Assembly: GCA_963596015.1 (NCBI GenBank)
Contig: CAVBJS010000003.1
Location: 1 to 64,000 of the forward strand
DNA length: 64,000 bases
Source of the DNA: CAG-791 sp963596015
GTDB lineage: Bacteria; Bacillota; Clostridia; Lachnospirales; Lachnospiraceae
Reading direction: 5' to 3'
Of this stretch, positions 1-8,965 are shown one piece after another. Under the pieces are notes generated by a model. The model saw nothing but the letters and a program-made list of their open reading frames with translations, searched no databases and was not told the DNA's origin. Both the position numbers and the translations under genes were made by a program. Each line of letters starts with the position of its first letter. Position 1 is the first letter of the stretch.

Positions 1-200
1 TAGGCCCGTAATGTCTGAGCATCCCCGCATCAGGCGGGGATGCGAGTTCGGGCCGTGCCATCCGCAGGCGAGAGGCAGATCAAAAGCAAAACGGTGCAAA
101 GTGCACGGTGCGAGACATCTGCCGCGCTCCGGTGCATGGCCGGGCAATACTAAATCATCGGTTCAGACGCCGCCTGTCGGAGATGCCTGGCCGGCATCTG
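1..200 (+). other. Structured GC-rich leader or untranslated RNA
   Basis: This stretch before the first gene carries no convincing coding frame but has nested inverted repeats. GCATCCCCGC (19-28) pairs with GCGGGGATGC (34-43), enclosed by GGCCCG (3-8) and CGGGCC (49-54). GGCAGAT (74-80) pairs with ATCTGCC (117-123) around an inner GTGCA/TGCAC hairpin (94-106). AGATGCC/GGCATCT lies at 181-199. It could be the 3' end of an upstream transcript with its terminator, or a structured 5' leader of the TetR gene. I do not recognise an RNA family. The window edge cuts off the left side. Confidence 0.35.
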
Positions 201-229
201 AACAACAACAACAACAACAACGGAGGCAC
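201..229 (+). promoter_or_regulatory. CAA-repeat leader and ribosome-binding site of tetR-type gene
   Basis: A run of AAC/CAA triplets (201-220) leads directly into GGAGG (222-226), three bases before the ATG at 230. Unstructured CA-rich tracts next to a Shine-Dalgarno site keep it accessible. The site fixes the start at 230 although the frame is open back to base 11. Confidence 0.6.
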
Positions 230-868
230 ATGTACAAGAAACTTTCCCAAGAGCAACTGAATACCCTCCTGCACGCTGCCATCCGTGAATTTGCAGACAA
301 GGGATACGAAAGGGCCAGTATCAGCGCCATCGCCCGTCTGGCCGGCGTCAGTGTCGGCGTCATCTATAAGTATTACGAAGACAAAGCGGCGCTGTTTCTC
401 GCCTGCGTAAGGATCAGCTTAGAGCCCCTCAACGATGCACTGCAGGAAGCCGTCCGCAAAGGCGACCACCTGGAGGACAGCTTAGAGAGCATCATCCGCA
501 CCCTGATCCGTCATTCTAAGGAGAATCAGGAAGTCAATCGCATGTATCACGAGATTACCGGGAACTCTGCCCATCAGTTAAGCAGAGAGTTGTCCCGGGA
601 GATCGAGGAAATGTCCTCCCGGGTCTACACAGAGCTGATCCGCAAAGCCCAGGCAGAAGGACGATGCCGGACCGATGCCGATCCCCGTCTTTTTGCTTTT
701 TTCCTGGATGATCTGTTCATGATGCTGCAGTTTTCCTACAGCTGTGACTACTACCGGGAAAGGCTTAAGCTCTACGGCGGCGAGGATATCCTTCAGGACG
801 ATGACCGGATCGCTGCCCAACTGCAAAAATTCCTTGCAGGCGCACTGGGACTTCGTACAGAGCCGTAA
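230..868 (+). CDS. TetR/AcrR family transcriptional regulator
   Basis: This 212-residue protein has the usual TetR layout. An N-terminal DNA-binding domain (about residues 5-55) shows the helix-turn-helix signature ASISAIARLAGVSVGVIYKYY, followed by an all-helical ligand/dimer domain. The start at 230 is chosen because of GGAGG just upstream and because the family begins about ten residues before the first helix; the longer open frame gives an Arg/Gly-rich extension with no family resemblance. It is the first gene of a co-oriented run (kinase, aldolase, GtrA, aminotransferase), 64 bases before the kinase, so local control of that sugar operon is plausible. The ligand cannot be told from sequence. 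Confidence 0.85.
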   Translation: MYKKLSQEQLNTLLHAAIREFADKGYERASISAIARLAGVSVGVIYKYYEDKAALFLACVRISLEPLNDALQEAVRKGDHLEDSLESIIRTLIRHSKENQEVNRMYHEITGNSAHQLSRELSREIEEMSSRVYTELIRKAQAEGRCRTDADPRLFAFFLDDLFMMLQFSYSCDYYRERLKLYGGEDILQDDDRIAAQLQKFLAGALGLRTEP

Positions 869-932
869 AAGCAGATCATTTTAACTTGAAATAGTATAGG
901 TGCTGATCAAATACAGAAAGGTAGGGATGTCT

Positions 933-2528
933 ATGAGTCGATATGTCATTGCCTATGATGTAGGAACTACCGGTATTAAAACCTGTCTCTTTTCTCTGGA
1001 CGACGGCATTACCCTCCGGGGCGGAAGCTATGCTTCCTATCCCCTTTATATTCTGGAAAACGGCGGTGCGGAACAGGATGCAGATGAATGGTGGCATGCT
1101 ATGTGCACCACCACCAGAGACTTACTGGAAAAAACCGGTGTCCCCAAAGAAGAGATTCTGGGTATCAGCTTCTGTTCTCAGATGCAGGGACTTGTGCTGG
1201 TAGACCGGCAGGGGCATGCTCTGCGCCGCCCCATGAGTTACATGGACCAGCGGGCCGCCGATACCTTTTCCCGCAACGCCGGCGGCGGCCTTCGGGTTTC
1301 CGGCCTGGGTGTCGGCAAGCTCCTGCCTTGTCTGTTAGATACCACCGCCGCTCCCACCAGCGTCAAGGATCCTATCTGGAAATATCTGTGGGTAAAAGAG
1401 CACGAGCCCCTGGTTTTCGCCCAGATCTACAAGTGGCTGGATGTAAAGGAATACCTGATCTGCCGGGCCAGCGGCGCCTTTGTCATGACCCGGGATTCCG
1501 CCTACTCCACTTTCCTCTATGACACAAGACCGGGGAAATGGTGCTGGAGTCCTTATTTATGCAAGCTATTCGGGGTAGACATGCGCCACCTTCCCCAGGT
1601 CATTGACTGCAGCCAGGCAGCCGGCACGCTGACAGCCGCTGCTGCAAAGGAGCTCTCCCTTTCTCCCGGCACCAAAGTATTCGGCGGTGGCGGCGATGCC
1701 ACTCTGATCGGCATCGGAGCAGGCTGTACCAAGGTAGGCCAGACCCATATCTATTCCGGTACCTCCGGCTGGGTCTCCACCATTACCGACCGGCAGAAGG
1801 TGGACATCGTCTCCATGATCGCCGCTGTAGTGGGCGCCAAAGAAGGGATCTTCAATTATTTCGCCGAAATGGAAACGGCAGGCAAATGTTTTGAATGGGT
1901 CAAGGAGCACCTGGCCCTGGATGAGATCGACATCTATCTGAAAAAGCAAACGGTGGCTGAGGGTGAGGCCGCGGTATACAAGAGCCTCTATGATTATCTC
2001 AGTTACACGGTGCAAAAGGCGCAGCCCGGGTCCGGAGGACTGATCTTTACCCCCTGGCTTCACGGAAACCGCTGTCCTTTCGAAGACCCTCATGCGGCGG
2101 GTATGTTTTTCAATATCCGCCTGGAGACCGGAAAGACGGAAATGATGCGGGCGGTGCTGGAGGGCATCTGCTATCACCTTCGCTGGATGCTGGAGTGTTC
2201 GGAAAAGAAAGTTCCCGCCAGCGAAAAGATCCGCTTCGTAGGGGGCGGTGCTCTCTCTCCCGTCACCTGTCAGATCCTTGCAGATATTACCGGCAGAATC
2301 ATTGAGACCGTGGAGCACTCCCAGGATGTAGGGGCCATCGGCGCGGCCATGATCGCCGGCGTGGGCCTGGGAATCCTGCCTTCTCTGGATGAGGCCGGTG
2401 CCCTGATACAGCCCCTGGAGACCTACTACCCCAATGCGGACAATCGCGCCGTCTATGAAAAATACTATGCCGTCTTCAAGCAGCTTCATAAGTGCAATCA
2501 GAAGTTGTTTAAAGCCTCGGGCGTATAA
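933..2528 (+). CDS. FGGY-family carbohydrate kinase (xylulokinase-like)
   Basis: This cytoplasmic kinase (about 531 residues) should phosphorylate a sugar or ketose with ATP. The N-terminal phosphate motif AYDVGTTGIKTCLF (residues 6-19) and the mid-protein GGGGDATLIGIGAG segment, which holds the likely catalytic Asp, are typical of FGGY kinases. A second ATP-domain signature occurs near GGGALSPVTCQILADITG with DVGAIGAA behind it. Length matches XylB-like members. The start at 933 has an AGGTAGGG site upstream; ATG at 927 is an alternative adding two residues. It lies before a class II aldolase, so a kinase-then-aldolase route for a fuculose-, xylulose- or ribulose-type sugar is inferred; the exact substrate is not determined. 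Confidence 0.85.
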   Translation: MSRYVIAYDVGTTGIKTCLFSLDDGITLRGGSYASYPLYILENGGAEQDADEWWHAMCTTTRDLLEKTGVPKEEILGISFCSQMQGLVLVDRQGHALRRPMSYMDQRAADTFSRNAGGGLRVSGLGVGKLLPCLLDTTAAPTSVKDPIWKYLWVKEHEPLVFAQIYKWLDVKEYLICRASGAFVMTRDSAYSTFLYDTRPGKWCWSPYLCKLFGVDMRHLPQVIDCSQAAGTLTAAAAKELSLSPGTKVFGGGGDATLIGIGAGCTKVGQTHIYSGTSGWVSTITDRQKVDIVSMIAAVVGAKEGIFNYFAEMETAGKCFEWVKEHLALDEIDIYLKKQTVAEGEAAVYKSLYDYLSYTVQKAQPGSGGLIFTPWLHGNRCPFEDPHAAGMFFNIRLETGKTEMMRAVLEGICYHLRWMLECSEKKVPASEKIRFVGGGALSPVTCQILADITGRIIETVEHSQDVGAIGAAMIAGVGLGILPSLDEAGALIQPLETYYPNADNRAVYEKYYAVFKQLHKCNQKLFKASGV

Positions 2529-2645
2529 ATATTCACAGTGCTGTGCAAAACCGTATAGATCTACAGTCACAGTTCGATTTATAAGACGCATAAACATAAC
2601 GACATAAATTCAAATAGACACAACCATTTTAAGAAAGGACAGTCT

Positions 2646-3632
2646 ATGGAAGAAGAAAAAGCGAAGCAGCTTGTGGCGGACACAGGCAGGATCCTGTTAA
2701 AGAAGGGACTGGTGGCCCGGACCTGGGGCAATATCAGCTGCCGGGTATCGGAGGATACCTTTGCTATCTCTCCCAGCGGATTGGGGTATGAAACCATGCA
2801 ATCCCGGGACGTCCCCCTTTACCATGCGGCAGACGGGACCTGGGAAGGGACTCGCAAGCCCTCCAGTGAAAAGAAGATTCACGCTGCCGCCTATGCCATC
2901 TATCCGGATGTACAGGTGGTGATCCACACCCATCAGGATTACGCCACGGCCATGAGCCTGACCGGTGCAGGGGATCTGCGCTTTACCCCGGAGGAGAAGA
3001 AGCTTCTCGGCCGGATCCCCACCGCCGCCTATGGTCTTCCCGGCACAGACCGGTTAAAGGCCAATGTGGAGGCGGCTCTTAAGAGAGGTGCCCGGATCGT
3101 ATTGATGGCCCATCACGGTGCCCTGATCCTCGGCACAGACTTAGAGGACGCCCTGCAAAAAGCCCAGGTTCTGGAGCAGGTATGCCGCCGACGCATTGAG
3201 GCCGTGCTGAAAGCCCAGCGCTACGAGCCGGTTTCCCAAAAGCTTCGTTTTGACGTAAACGTATTAGGGCCCTATGCCCTGCTGATCAAGGACGACAACA
3301 TCCTGTATGCCGCAGAGCAGGGCGGCTTTAAGTCCCAGCTGGATGACATCGCTCAGATGCTGGGAGCGAGGCTCGGCTGTGCGGAAAACAGACACCGCAG
3401 CGTCAGCGCAGCCCTGAAATGCACCGGTGCGGTCCTGGTGCCCCACGTAGGATGCGTCATCAACGCCAAAACGGCGGACGATGCCCAGGCCCTTTCCATC
3501 CTGGTGGCCAAAGCCTGTATGGCAAAGCGCTACACCGACGCTATGTATGTCCGCAATGACCTTTCCGGCTTTGACTGTCTGCTGATGGAGGCAGTCTTTA
3601 AGCTCAAATACGCCAAGCAGAAAAAAGGATGA
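2646..3632 (+). CDS. Class II aldolase/adducin family protein with C-terminal extension
   Basis: The protein has 328 residues. The first 200 or so form a class II aldolase/adducin domain (fuculose-phosphate aldolase or ribulose-phosphate 4-epimerase type). Candidate zinc ligands are in VVIHTHQDYATAMS and AHHGALILG, and the early TWGNISCRV segment is a phosphate-binding hallmark. The remaining 120 residues look like a partial second copy of the fold (GAVLVPHVGCVINAKTADD), so the protein is longer than simple FucA enzymes. AGAAAGGA sits six bases before the ATG. It presumably cleaves or epimerises the product of the upstream FGGY kinase; this pairing is inferred from neighbourhood. Confidence 0.8.
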   Translation: MEEEKAKQLVADTGRILLKKGLVARTWGNISCRVSEDTFAISPSGLGYETMQSRDVPLYHAADGTWEGTRKPSSEKKIHAAAYAIYPDVQVVIHTHQDYATAMSLTGAGDLRFTPEEKKLLGRIPTAAYGLPGTDRLKANVEAALKRGARIVLMAHHGALILGTDLEDALQKAQVLEQVCRRRIEAVLKAQRYEPVSQKLRFDVNVLGPYALLIKDDNILYAAEQGGFKSQLDDIAQMLGARLGCAENRHRSVSAALKCTGAVLVPHVGCVINAKTADDAQALSILVAKACMAKRYTDAMYVRNDLSGFDCLLMEAVFKLKYAKQKKG

Positions 3633-3633
3633 C

Positions 3634-3654
3634 GTGCTGCCGTTACAGCAGCAC
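3634..3654 (+). other. Intergenic hairpin before gtrA-like gene
   Basis: GTGCTGC (3634-3640) and GCAGCAC (3648-3654) form a seven-pair hairpin with a seven-base loop just after the aldolase stop codon and before the GAGAGGG site of the next gene. There is no U-run, so it is more likely an RNA-stability or processing structure than a terminator. Confidence 0.4.
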
Positions 3655-3686
3655 GCACCGTCAGACAAAGGAGAGGGGGCTTTGCT

Positions 3687-4112
3687 ATGTCTGAAAAAAA
3701 TAAAGAGACACTTCGCATCATCAAATTTGTTTTATTTTCCATCTCCGCCGGCGTCATAGAGATCGTGGCTTTTTCCGTCCTCAATGAGCTGGCCGGATGG
3801 CCTTACTGGCCCTGCTACCTGATCGCCCTGGTGCTTTCCGTTCTCTGGAACTTTACACTGAACCGGAAATTCACCTTTCAATCCGCCAACAATGTTCCCG
3901 CAGCCATGCTGAAGGTCGCCCTGTTTTATGCCGTTTTCACCCCGGCCAGCACCTGCATCGGCAATTACCTGGCAGAAAGTCTTTTATGGAATGCCTACCT
4001 GGTTACCTTACTGAACATGGCCTGCAATTTTGTATTGGAATACGTCTATGATCGTTTCGTCGTATTCGGCAAGAGTCTTGATACCAATGAACGAGCACAG
4101 AAAAATAAATAA
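3687..4112 (+). CDS. GtrA-like membrane protein
   Basis: A 141-residue integral membrane protein with four predicted hydrophobic segments. The segment LSVLWNFTLNRKFTF between helices two and three is the GtrA-family signature. GtrA proteins are proposed to move lipid-linked sugars across the membrane in surface polysaccharide modification. A GGAGAGGGGG site precedes the ATG. Its place inside a sugar-catabolic gene run is unusual, because GtrA genes normally sit beside glycosyltransferases and none is here. A role in sugar handling at the membrane is possible but not shown. Confidence 0.8.
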   Translation: MSEKNKETLRIIKFVLFSISAGVIEIVAFSVLNELAGWPYWPCYLIALVLSVLWNFTLNRKFTFQSANNVPAAMLKVALFYAVFTPASTCIGNYLAESLLWNAYLVTLLNMACNFVLEYVYDRFVVFGKSLDTNERAQKNK

Positions 4113-4116
4113 TGCC

Positions 4117-4135
4117 GCCGCAGGCAGACTGCGGC
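4117..4135 (+). repeat. Short copy (hairpin iii) of dispersed gene-upstream palindromic element
   Basis: GCCGCAG (4117-4123) and CTGCGGC (4129-4135) form a hairpin that ends one base before the AGAAGGAGAT ribosome site of the aminotransferase gene. The same GCCGCAG/CTGCGGC hairpin is found immediately upstream of other genes in the window, see 21136, 23200, 25463, 28962, 45206 and 62151. Confidence 0.55.
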
Positions 4136-4148
4136 AGAAGGAGATGAC

Positions 4149-5642
4149 ATGAATAACTGCGGAATTTCCAGATGGGACAACCCTAAGAAGATCAATCGTA
4201 AGCTGAAGGTGCTGACCAGTCAGCCGATCTGGGAAGTAGATGATGCCTACTACGAGGAAGTCTTAAAATACTTCGATGAAAAATGTGCAGCCTCCAAAGC
4301 TGTCTACGAGGAAGCCAAGGATTACATCCCCGGCGGTGTCCAGCACAACCTCGCCTTTAATAAGCCCTTCCCCATCTGTATGGCCAAGGCGGAAGGCGCC
4401 TATCTCTACGACAAGGACGGAAACCAGTATATCGATTTCCTGCAGGCCGGCGGTCCTACCATCTTAGGATCCAATTATGAGCCTGTCAGGAAGAAGGTTT
4501 TGGAGCTTTTGGAAGAATGCGGTCCTGTCACCGGTCTGCTCCATGAATCCGAGCTGATGCTGGCCAAGGAGATCAACAAGCACATGCCCCATGTGGAAAT
4601 GTTCCGTATGCTGGGCTCCGGCACGGAAGCCTGCATGGCTTCCCTTCGCATTGCCCGCATCGCCACCGGCAAGAAGCGGATCATCAAGATCGGCGGTGCT
4701 TACCACGGCTGGTCCGATCAGCTGGTCTACGGTCTGAAGATTCCCGGATCCAGAGCATTGCTGGAGTCCCATGGCATTCCCGGCAGCTGCTACGGCACCA
4801 CGGATGAGTGCCGTCCCAACGACCTGAATATGCTGGAGGAGCTGTTAAAGGTAAACCGGGTAAAGGGCGGCACTGCTGCAGTGCTGGTAGAGCCCTGCGG
4901 CCCGGAGAGCGGCACCAGACCTATCTCCAAGAATTACAACAAGGGTGTCAGAGAACTGTGCGACCGTTACGGTGCACTGCTGATCTTTGATGAGGTAGTG
5001 ACCGGCTTCCGTGTAGGCATCGGCGGCGCTCAGGAATACTTTGACGTAGTGCCGGATCTGACCATCTTCGGCAAGATCATCGCAGGCGGCTATCCTGCAG
5101 CCGGCGGCGTAGGAGGCAAGAGAGAATATGCAGAGCTGATGGCAGCAGGTCTGGCTACCGGTAAACACAGAGCCTATGTAGGCGGTACCCTGGCAGCCAA
5201 TCCCCTCTCCTGCGTGGCCGGCACTGCTGCCATCCGGGAGATCGCAGCCACCAATGCCTGCGAAAAAGCCGGCAAGATGGGTGACCGCATTACCGACGGC
5301 CTCAAGGAACTCATCGATCGCTACGGTCTTCCCTATGTGGCTTACAACCAGGGCTCCATCTGCCACTTAGAGTGCACCGGTGCCATGAGCTTTGACTTCT
5401 CCTCCATGAGCTTTGCCAAGTCCGCGCTGAATATCCTTAAGCACAAGGATATGATGTACGTCCGCAAGGATTCCATGGAGCGCATGGGCGCTGCTTACAT
5501 GGCCAATGGTCTGGTGACCTTGGCAGGCTCCAGACTGTATACTTCCATGGCAGATACCCCGGAAATCATCGACGAAGCATTGAACCGCTTCGAGGAAGTC
5601 TTTAAGCATGTCAAGAAGACAGATAAAGGACTGGTGAAATAA
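4149..5642 (+). CDS. Class III aminotransferase, glutamate-1-semialdehyde aminomutase-like
   Basis: A 497-residue PLP-dependent enzyme of the class III aminotransferase fold. LIFDEVVTGFR holds the PLP-ring-contacting Asp, and IFGKIIAGGYPAAG contains the lysine expected to form the internal aldimine. GSGTEACMASLRIAR and GGAYHGWSDQ are cofactor-phosphate and substrate-lid motifs. It is longer than HemL at the N-terminus (about 60 extra residues). No haem genes are nearby, so a sugar- or amine-directed transaminase is more likely than tetrapyrrole synthesis. It is the last gene of the operon before a hairpin and a strong terminator. Confidence 0.82.
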   Translation: MNNCGISRWDNPKKINRKLKVLTSQPIWEVDDAYYEEVLKYFDEKCAASKAVYEEAKDYIPGGVQHNLAFNKPFPICMAKAEGAYLYDKDGNQYIDFLQAGGPTILGSNYEPVRKKVLELLEECGPVTGLLHESELMLAKEINKHMPHVEMFRMLGSGTEACMASLRIARIATGKKRIIKIGGAYHGWSDQLVYGLKIPGSRALLESHGIPGSCYGTTDECRPNDLNMLEELLKVNRVKGGTAAVLVEPCGPESGTRPISKNYNKGVRELCDRYGALLIFDEVVTGFRVGIGGAQEYFDVVPDLTIFGKIIAGGYPAAGGVGGKREYAELMAAGLATGKHRAYVGGTLAANPLSCVAGTAAIREIAATNACEKAGKMGDRITDGLKELIDRYGLPYVAYNQGSICHLECTGAMSFDFSSMSFAKSALNILKHKDMMYVRKDSMERMGAAYMANGLVTLAGSRLYTSMADTPEIIDEALNRFEEVFKHVKKTDKGLVK

Positions 5643-5666
5643 GCAGTCTGCAACGTAATAGCATAT

Positions 5667-5730
5667 CACCTTTCAAGTCAGGCATGAACTGAACCGTAAA
5701 CAGTTGATTCATAGCTGACCTTGAAAGGTG
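5667..5730 (+). other. 64-nt imperfect hairpin after aminotransferase gene
   Basis: The arms CACCTTTCAAGTCAG (5667-5681) and CTGACCTTGAAAGGTG (5715-5730) pair with one bulge, and inside them ATGAA-CTG pairs with CAGTTGATTCAT. There is no U-run directly after it, and the true terminator follows 14 bases later. It may protect the mRNA 3' end or be a small mobile palindrome. Confidence 0.5.
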
Positions 5731-5743
5731 CCAAGCAGTTGCC

Positions 5744-5790
5744 AAAAAAAGCTCCGGCTCCCAGAAAATCTGGGAAGCCGGAGCTTTTTA
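5744..5790. terminator. Bidirectional intrinsic terminator
   Basis: AAAAAAGCTCCGGCT and AGCCGGAGCTTTTTA form a near-perfect stem around a CCCAGAAAATCTGGG apical hairpin. There is an A-run on one side and a T-run on the other. It can end both the rightward sugar operon and the leftward pckA transcript. Confidence 0.9.
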
Positions 5791-5844
5791 TTCTCTTTAT
5801 AAGTTAGTATGCAGAGTCAAACGTTACACGCTGCCCTGTATTTC

Positions 5845-7458
5845 TTATAACTGAGGGCCTGCAGCAACCAGAGCCTTACCAGCCTCGTTGCCTTCGTACT
5901 TAGCAAAGTTCTTGATGAATCTCTTTGCCAGATCCTCTGCCTTGGTGTTCCACTCAGCAGCATCTGCATAGGTGTCGCGAGGATCAAGAATTGCAGGATC
6001 TACGCCGGGCAGCTCTGTGGGAACCTCGAAATCGAAGTAAGGGATCTTCTTGGTGGGAGCCTTCAGAACATCGCCGTTTAAGATAGCGTCGATGATACCG
6101 CGGGTATCCTTAATGGAGATACGCTTGCCGGTGCCGTTCCAACCGGTGTTAACCAGGTAAGCCTTAGCGCCGCTCTTCTCCATCTTCTTAACCAGCTCCT
6201 CTGCATACTTGGTAGGATGCAGCTCCAGGAATGCCTGGCCGAAGCAAGCGGAGAAGGTAGGGGTGGGCTCGGTAATGCCGCGCTCTGTACCAGCTAACTT
6301 TGCAGTGAAGCCGGACAGGAAGTAGTACTGGGTCTGCTCAGGAGTCAGGATGGAAACCGGAGGCAGTACGCCGAATGCATCAGCGGAAAGGAAGATCACG
6401 TTGTCAGCTGCAGGACCTGCAGATACGCCGTTAACGGTGGAAGCGATCTTCTCAATGTGGTTGATCGGGTAAGATACACGAGTATTCTCGGTAACGCTCT
6501 TGTCGTCGAAGTCGATCTTGCCAGCCTCGTCCAGAGTTACGTTCTCAAGAAGTGCATCTCTCTTGATAGCGTTGTAGATATCAGGCTCAGACTCTTTGTC
6601 AAGGCCGATAACCTTTGCATAGCAGCCGCCCTCTAAGTTGAACACGCCGTTGTCATCCCAGCCGTGCTCGTCATCGCCGATGAGCAGACGCTTAGGATCG
6701 GTGGAAAGGGTGGTCTTACCTGTGCCGGACAGACCGAAGAAGATAGCGGTGTGCTTGCCATCCATATCGGTGTTAGCGGAGCAGTGCATGGAAGCCATGC
6801 CCTTTAAAGGCAGGTAGTAGTTCATCATGGAGAACATACCCTTCTTCATCTCGCCGCCGTACCAGGTGTTCAGGATAACCTGCTCTTTGGAGGTGATATT
6901 GAAGGCTACGCAGGTCTCGGAATTCAGACCCAGCTCTGCATAGTTCTCAACCTTTGCCTTGGAAGCATTGTAAACGATGAAGTCAGGCTCGAAGTTAGCC
7001 AGCTCTTCCTCGGTGGGACGAATGAACATGTTGGTTACAAAGTGAGCCTGCCAAGCAACCTCAACAATGAAACGAACTGCCATTCTGGTATCAGCGTTAG
7101 CGCCGCAGAATGCATCTACTACGAACAGTCTCTTATTGGAGAGTTCCTTCTTTGCCAGCTCCTTAACGGTAGCCCAAGTCTCCTCGGTCATAGGATGGTT
7201 ATCATTCTTGTACTCGTCGGTGGTCCACCAAACGGTATCCTTGGAATTCTCATCCACTACGATGTACTTATCTTTGGGAGAACGGCCGGTGTAAATACCT
7301 GTCATAACGTTGACAGCGCCGAGCTCACTCTCCTGGCCCTTTTCATAGCCTTCCAGGTCAGCCTTTGTCTCCTCTGCAAATAAAGTCTCATAGGAGGGGT
7401 TGTGAACGATCTCTGTGGTTCCTGTGATGCCATACTTTGTTAAATCAATAACTGCCAT
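5845..7458 (-). CDS. pckA: Phosphoenolpyruvate carboxykinase (ATP)
   Basis: Converts oxaloacetate and ATP to PEP and CO2, or runs in reverse to fix CO2 in fermenting anaerobes. At 537 residues it matches the ATP-type family. Seen are the substrate-binding TGRSPKDKYIV segment, the kinase-1a P-loop GLSGTGKTTLSTD, the kinase-2 DDEHGWD and the adenine-site segment ITEPTPTFSACFGQAF. The ATG at 7458 lies ten bases after AAGAGGAGA; an upstream in-frame TTG at 7464 is less likely. A good sigma-A promoter lies at 7539-7566 with a 75-base leader. Pyruvate kinase lies about 11 kb away, so two PEP-node enzymes are in this window. Confidence 0.97.
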   Translation of the reverse strand: MAVIDLTKYGITGTTEIVHNPSYETLFAEETKADLEGYEKGQESELGAVNVMTGIYTGRSPKDKYIVVDENSKDTVWWTTDEYKNDNHPMTEETWATVKELAKKELSNKRLFVVDAFCGANADTRMAVRFIVEVAWQAHFVTNMFIRPTEEELANFEPDFIVYNASKAKVENYAELGLNSETCVAFNITSKEQVILNTWYGGEMKKGMFSMMNYYLPLKGMASMHCSANTDMDGKHTAIFFGLSGTGKTTLSTDPKRLLIGDDEHGWDDNGVFNLEGGCYAKVIGLDKESEPDIYNAIKRDALLENVTLDEAGKIDFDDKSVTENTRVSYPINHIEKIASTVNGVSAGPAADNVIFLSADAFGVLPPVSILTPEQTQYYFLSGFTAKLAGTERGITEPTPTFSACFGQAFLELHPTKYAEELVKKMEKSGAKAYLVNTGWNGTGKRISIKDTRGIIDAILNGDVLKAPTKKIPYFDFEVPTELPGVDPAILDPRDTYADAAEWNTKAEDLAKRFIKNFAKYEGNEAGKALVAAGPQL

Positions 7459-7538
7459 CTTCAAAGTTCTCCTCTTCTTCTGTATTATTTATCTTCAAAA
7501 GCCGTAAATACGGGCTTTGAGACATCCGTCACCATCCA

Positions 7539-7566
7539 ATTATACATGAATACCGTTTAAAATCAA
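7539..7566 (-). promoter_or_regulatory. Sigma-A-type promoter of pckA
   Basis: On the minus strand TTGATT (7566-7561) is followed after 16 bases by TATAAT (7544-7539). Predicted transcription starts near 7532, leaving a leader of about 75 bases before the pckA ATG. Confidence 0.7.
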
Positions 7567-7789
7567 CCTGCAGAAAATGAAATGATTGTAAAATCCCCAT
7601 AAACACCGACCCAAACGGCCCTCCCGGAATCTTTACGTTGTCTTAACAGATTGCTGCCATGCATTTGCCTTTCTTTTTACTTGTCCAATGTACAGATGCC
7701 GTTCAGGCAATGATATCGATGGAAAATATTCTGGCTCAGGGACATCTCTCAACCTTCAAAAGAAACATATCCGTACGTAAATTAGCTAT
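7567..7789. other. Intergenic region without a recognised gene
   Basis: This stretch lies between the pckA promoter and the end of the esterase gene. No frame with a ribosome site, no strong hairpin terminator and no tandem repeat was seen. It is moderately AT-rich. Confidence 0.5.
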
Positions 7790-8917
7790 CTAAATTCCTC
7801 TATCAGGCACGATCTGCTTGATCTTCTCACACAGTACCTCTGCTGCCAGTGCATGGGCTGCCGGACCGGGATGCTGTCTGGAACCTACGGTCTTTGCATT
7901 GGTCAGGGGCAGTTTTACCGACTCTAACTGCTTGTCGCCGCTCTCTTCTTTATACTGTGCCACGGCAGCCGTCACCATATCATCCAGCAGAATGTCCATC
8001 ATTCCGTGGCACCAGAGAATGTAGGCATTGGGATTTTTCTCCCGCAGCAGGCGGATAAAGGATACGGCGCTGTCCACCACATGCCGGGCGTCCTCCTCCA
8101 CGGGATCGCCATATTCATCCAGGCGCATCTTGTGCACCTTTCCCGTATCCGGGTCTGTAAATGGTGCCTCTTTAAAGCCGCAATAGTCGTTGGTGCCCAG
8201 GTTCACGATGATCACATCCGGCTGCCAGCTGTCAAAATCCCACTCCTGCTGCGTCCCCAATGCTCGGTTATGTTCCCCGGTCAGAATACCGCAAACCTTA
8301 GTGTAATAGGGCGGCAGGGCATGGCGCAGATCGTTGTCCCATCCGGAGTACAGGCCCCATCCGCTCTCGGAAATGATATGGAAATCCGCATCAAATGCCT
8401 TGGAAACCCGGAAAGGATAGGCCGGGCACACCGACATGAATTGGGGTACCCAGTCCATATCCTTCTTAGCTCCCACGGTTCCTTCGCCGCAGGTAATACT
8501 GTCGCCGATAAACTCAAAGCGATAAGGATTCCTGGCGATAGACAAAAATTCTCCGTCAAAATACAGGGCCTTCACCAGCAGATACTGCACCGGATCCTCG
8601 TGCATGGCCTGGGTTTCCCGCAGGATCTGCACATGCTTGCACTCCTCCGGATTCATGCCCCGAAAGATGCAGATCTTCGTAGTGCCCTTTTGCACCATCT
8701 GTCTGGTGATCTCTGCCCCATTGATCAGGATTCGGATCCATGCCTCATACAGATCATAATCCGATTCCAGTTCCATCCAAAGCTCACTTCCCTTCGCCTT
8801 CAGTTCTATTCCCGATCCGGTCCAGAAAAGGGCAATACTGTCCGGTTGCTCCGCCGTACGGCCGTAGATGTGAAGGTTCTTGATCTCTTTTATCGGGTAT
8901 TTTTTTAAATTTTCCAT
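7790..8917 (-). CDS. SGNH/GDSL hydrolase, carbohydrate esterase family 2-like
   Basis: A 375-residue protein without a signal peptide, so probably cytoplasmic. Residues 10-130 resemble the jelly-roll domain of CE2 deacetylases. The rest is an SGNH hydrolase: block I FEFIGDSITCGEG (nucleophile Ser), block III VNLGTNDY and the C-terminal SRQHPGPAAH with the Asp/His-type dyad position. CE2 enzymes remove acetyl groups from sugars or oligosaccharides. The ATG at 8917 has GGAG six bases upstream; ATG at 8929 with AAAGG is an alternative. It stands alone between pckA and the accessory island. Confidence 0.8.
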   Translation of the reverse strand: MENLKKYPIKEIKNLHIYGRTAEQPDSIALFWTGSGIELKAKGSELWMELESDYDLYEAWIRILINGAEITRQMVQKGTTKICIFRGMNPEECKHVQILRETQAMHEDPVQYLLVKALYFDGEFLSIARNPYRFEFIGDSITCGEGTVGAKKDMDWVPQFMSVCPAYPFRVSKAFDADFHIISESGWGLYSGWDNDLRHALPPYYTKVCGILTGEHNRALGTQQEWDFDSWQPDVIIVNLGTNDYCGFKEAPFTDPDTGKVHKMRLDEYGDPVEEDARHVVDSAVSFIRLLREKNPNAYILWCHGMMDILLDDMVTAAVAQYKEESGDKQLESVKLPLTNAKTVGSRQHPGPAAHALAAEVLCEKIKQIVPDRGI

Positions 8918-8965
8918 AGTATTCTCCATTTTGTGCCTTTTCAAAGTGCAATCTATATATCAGCC

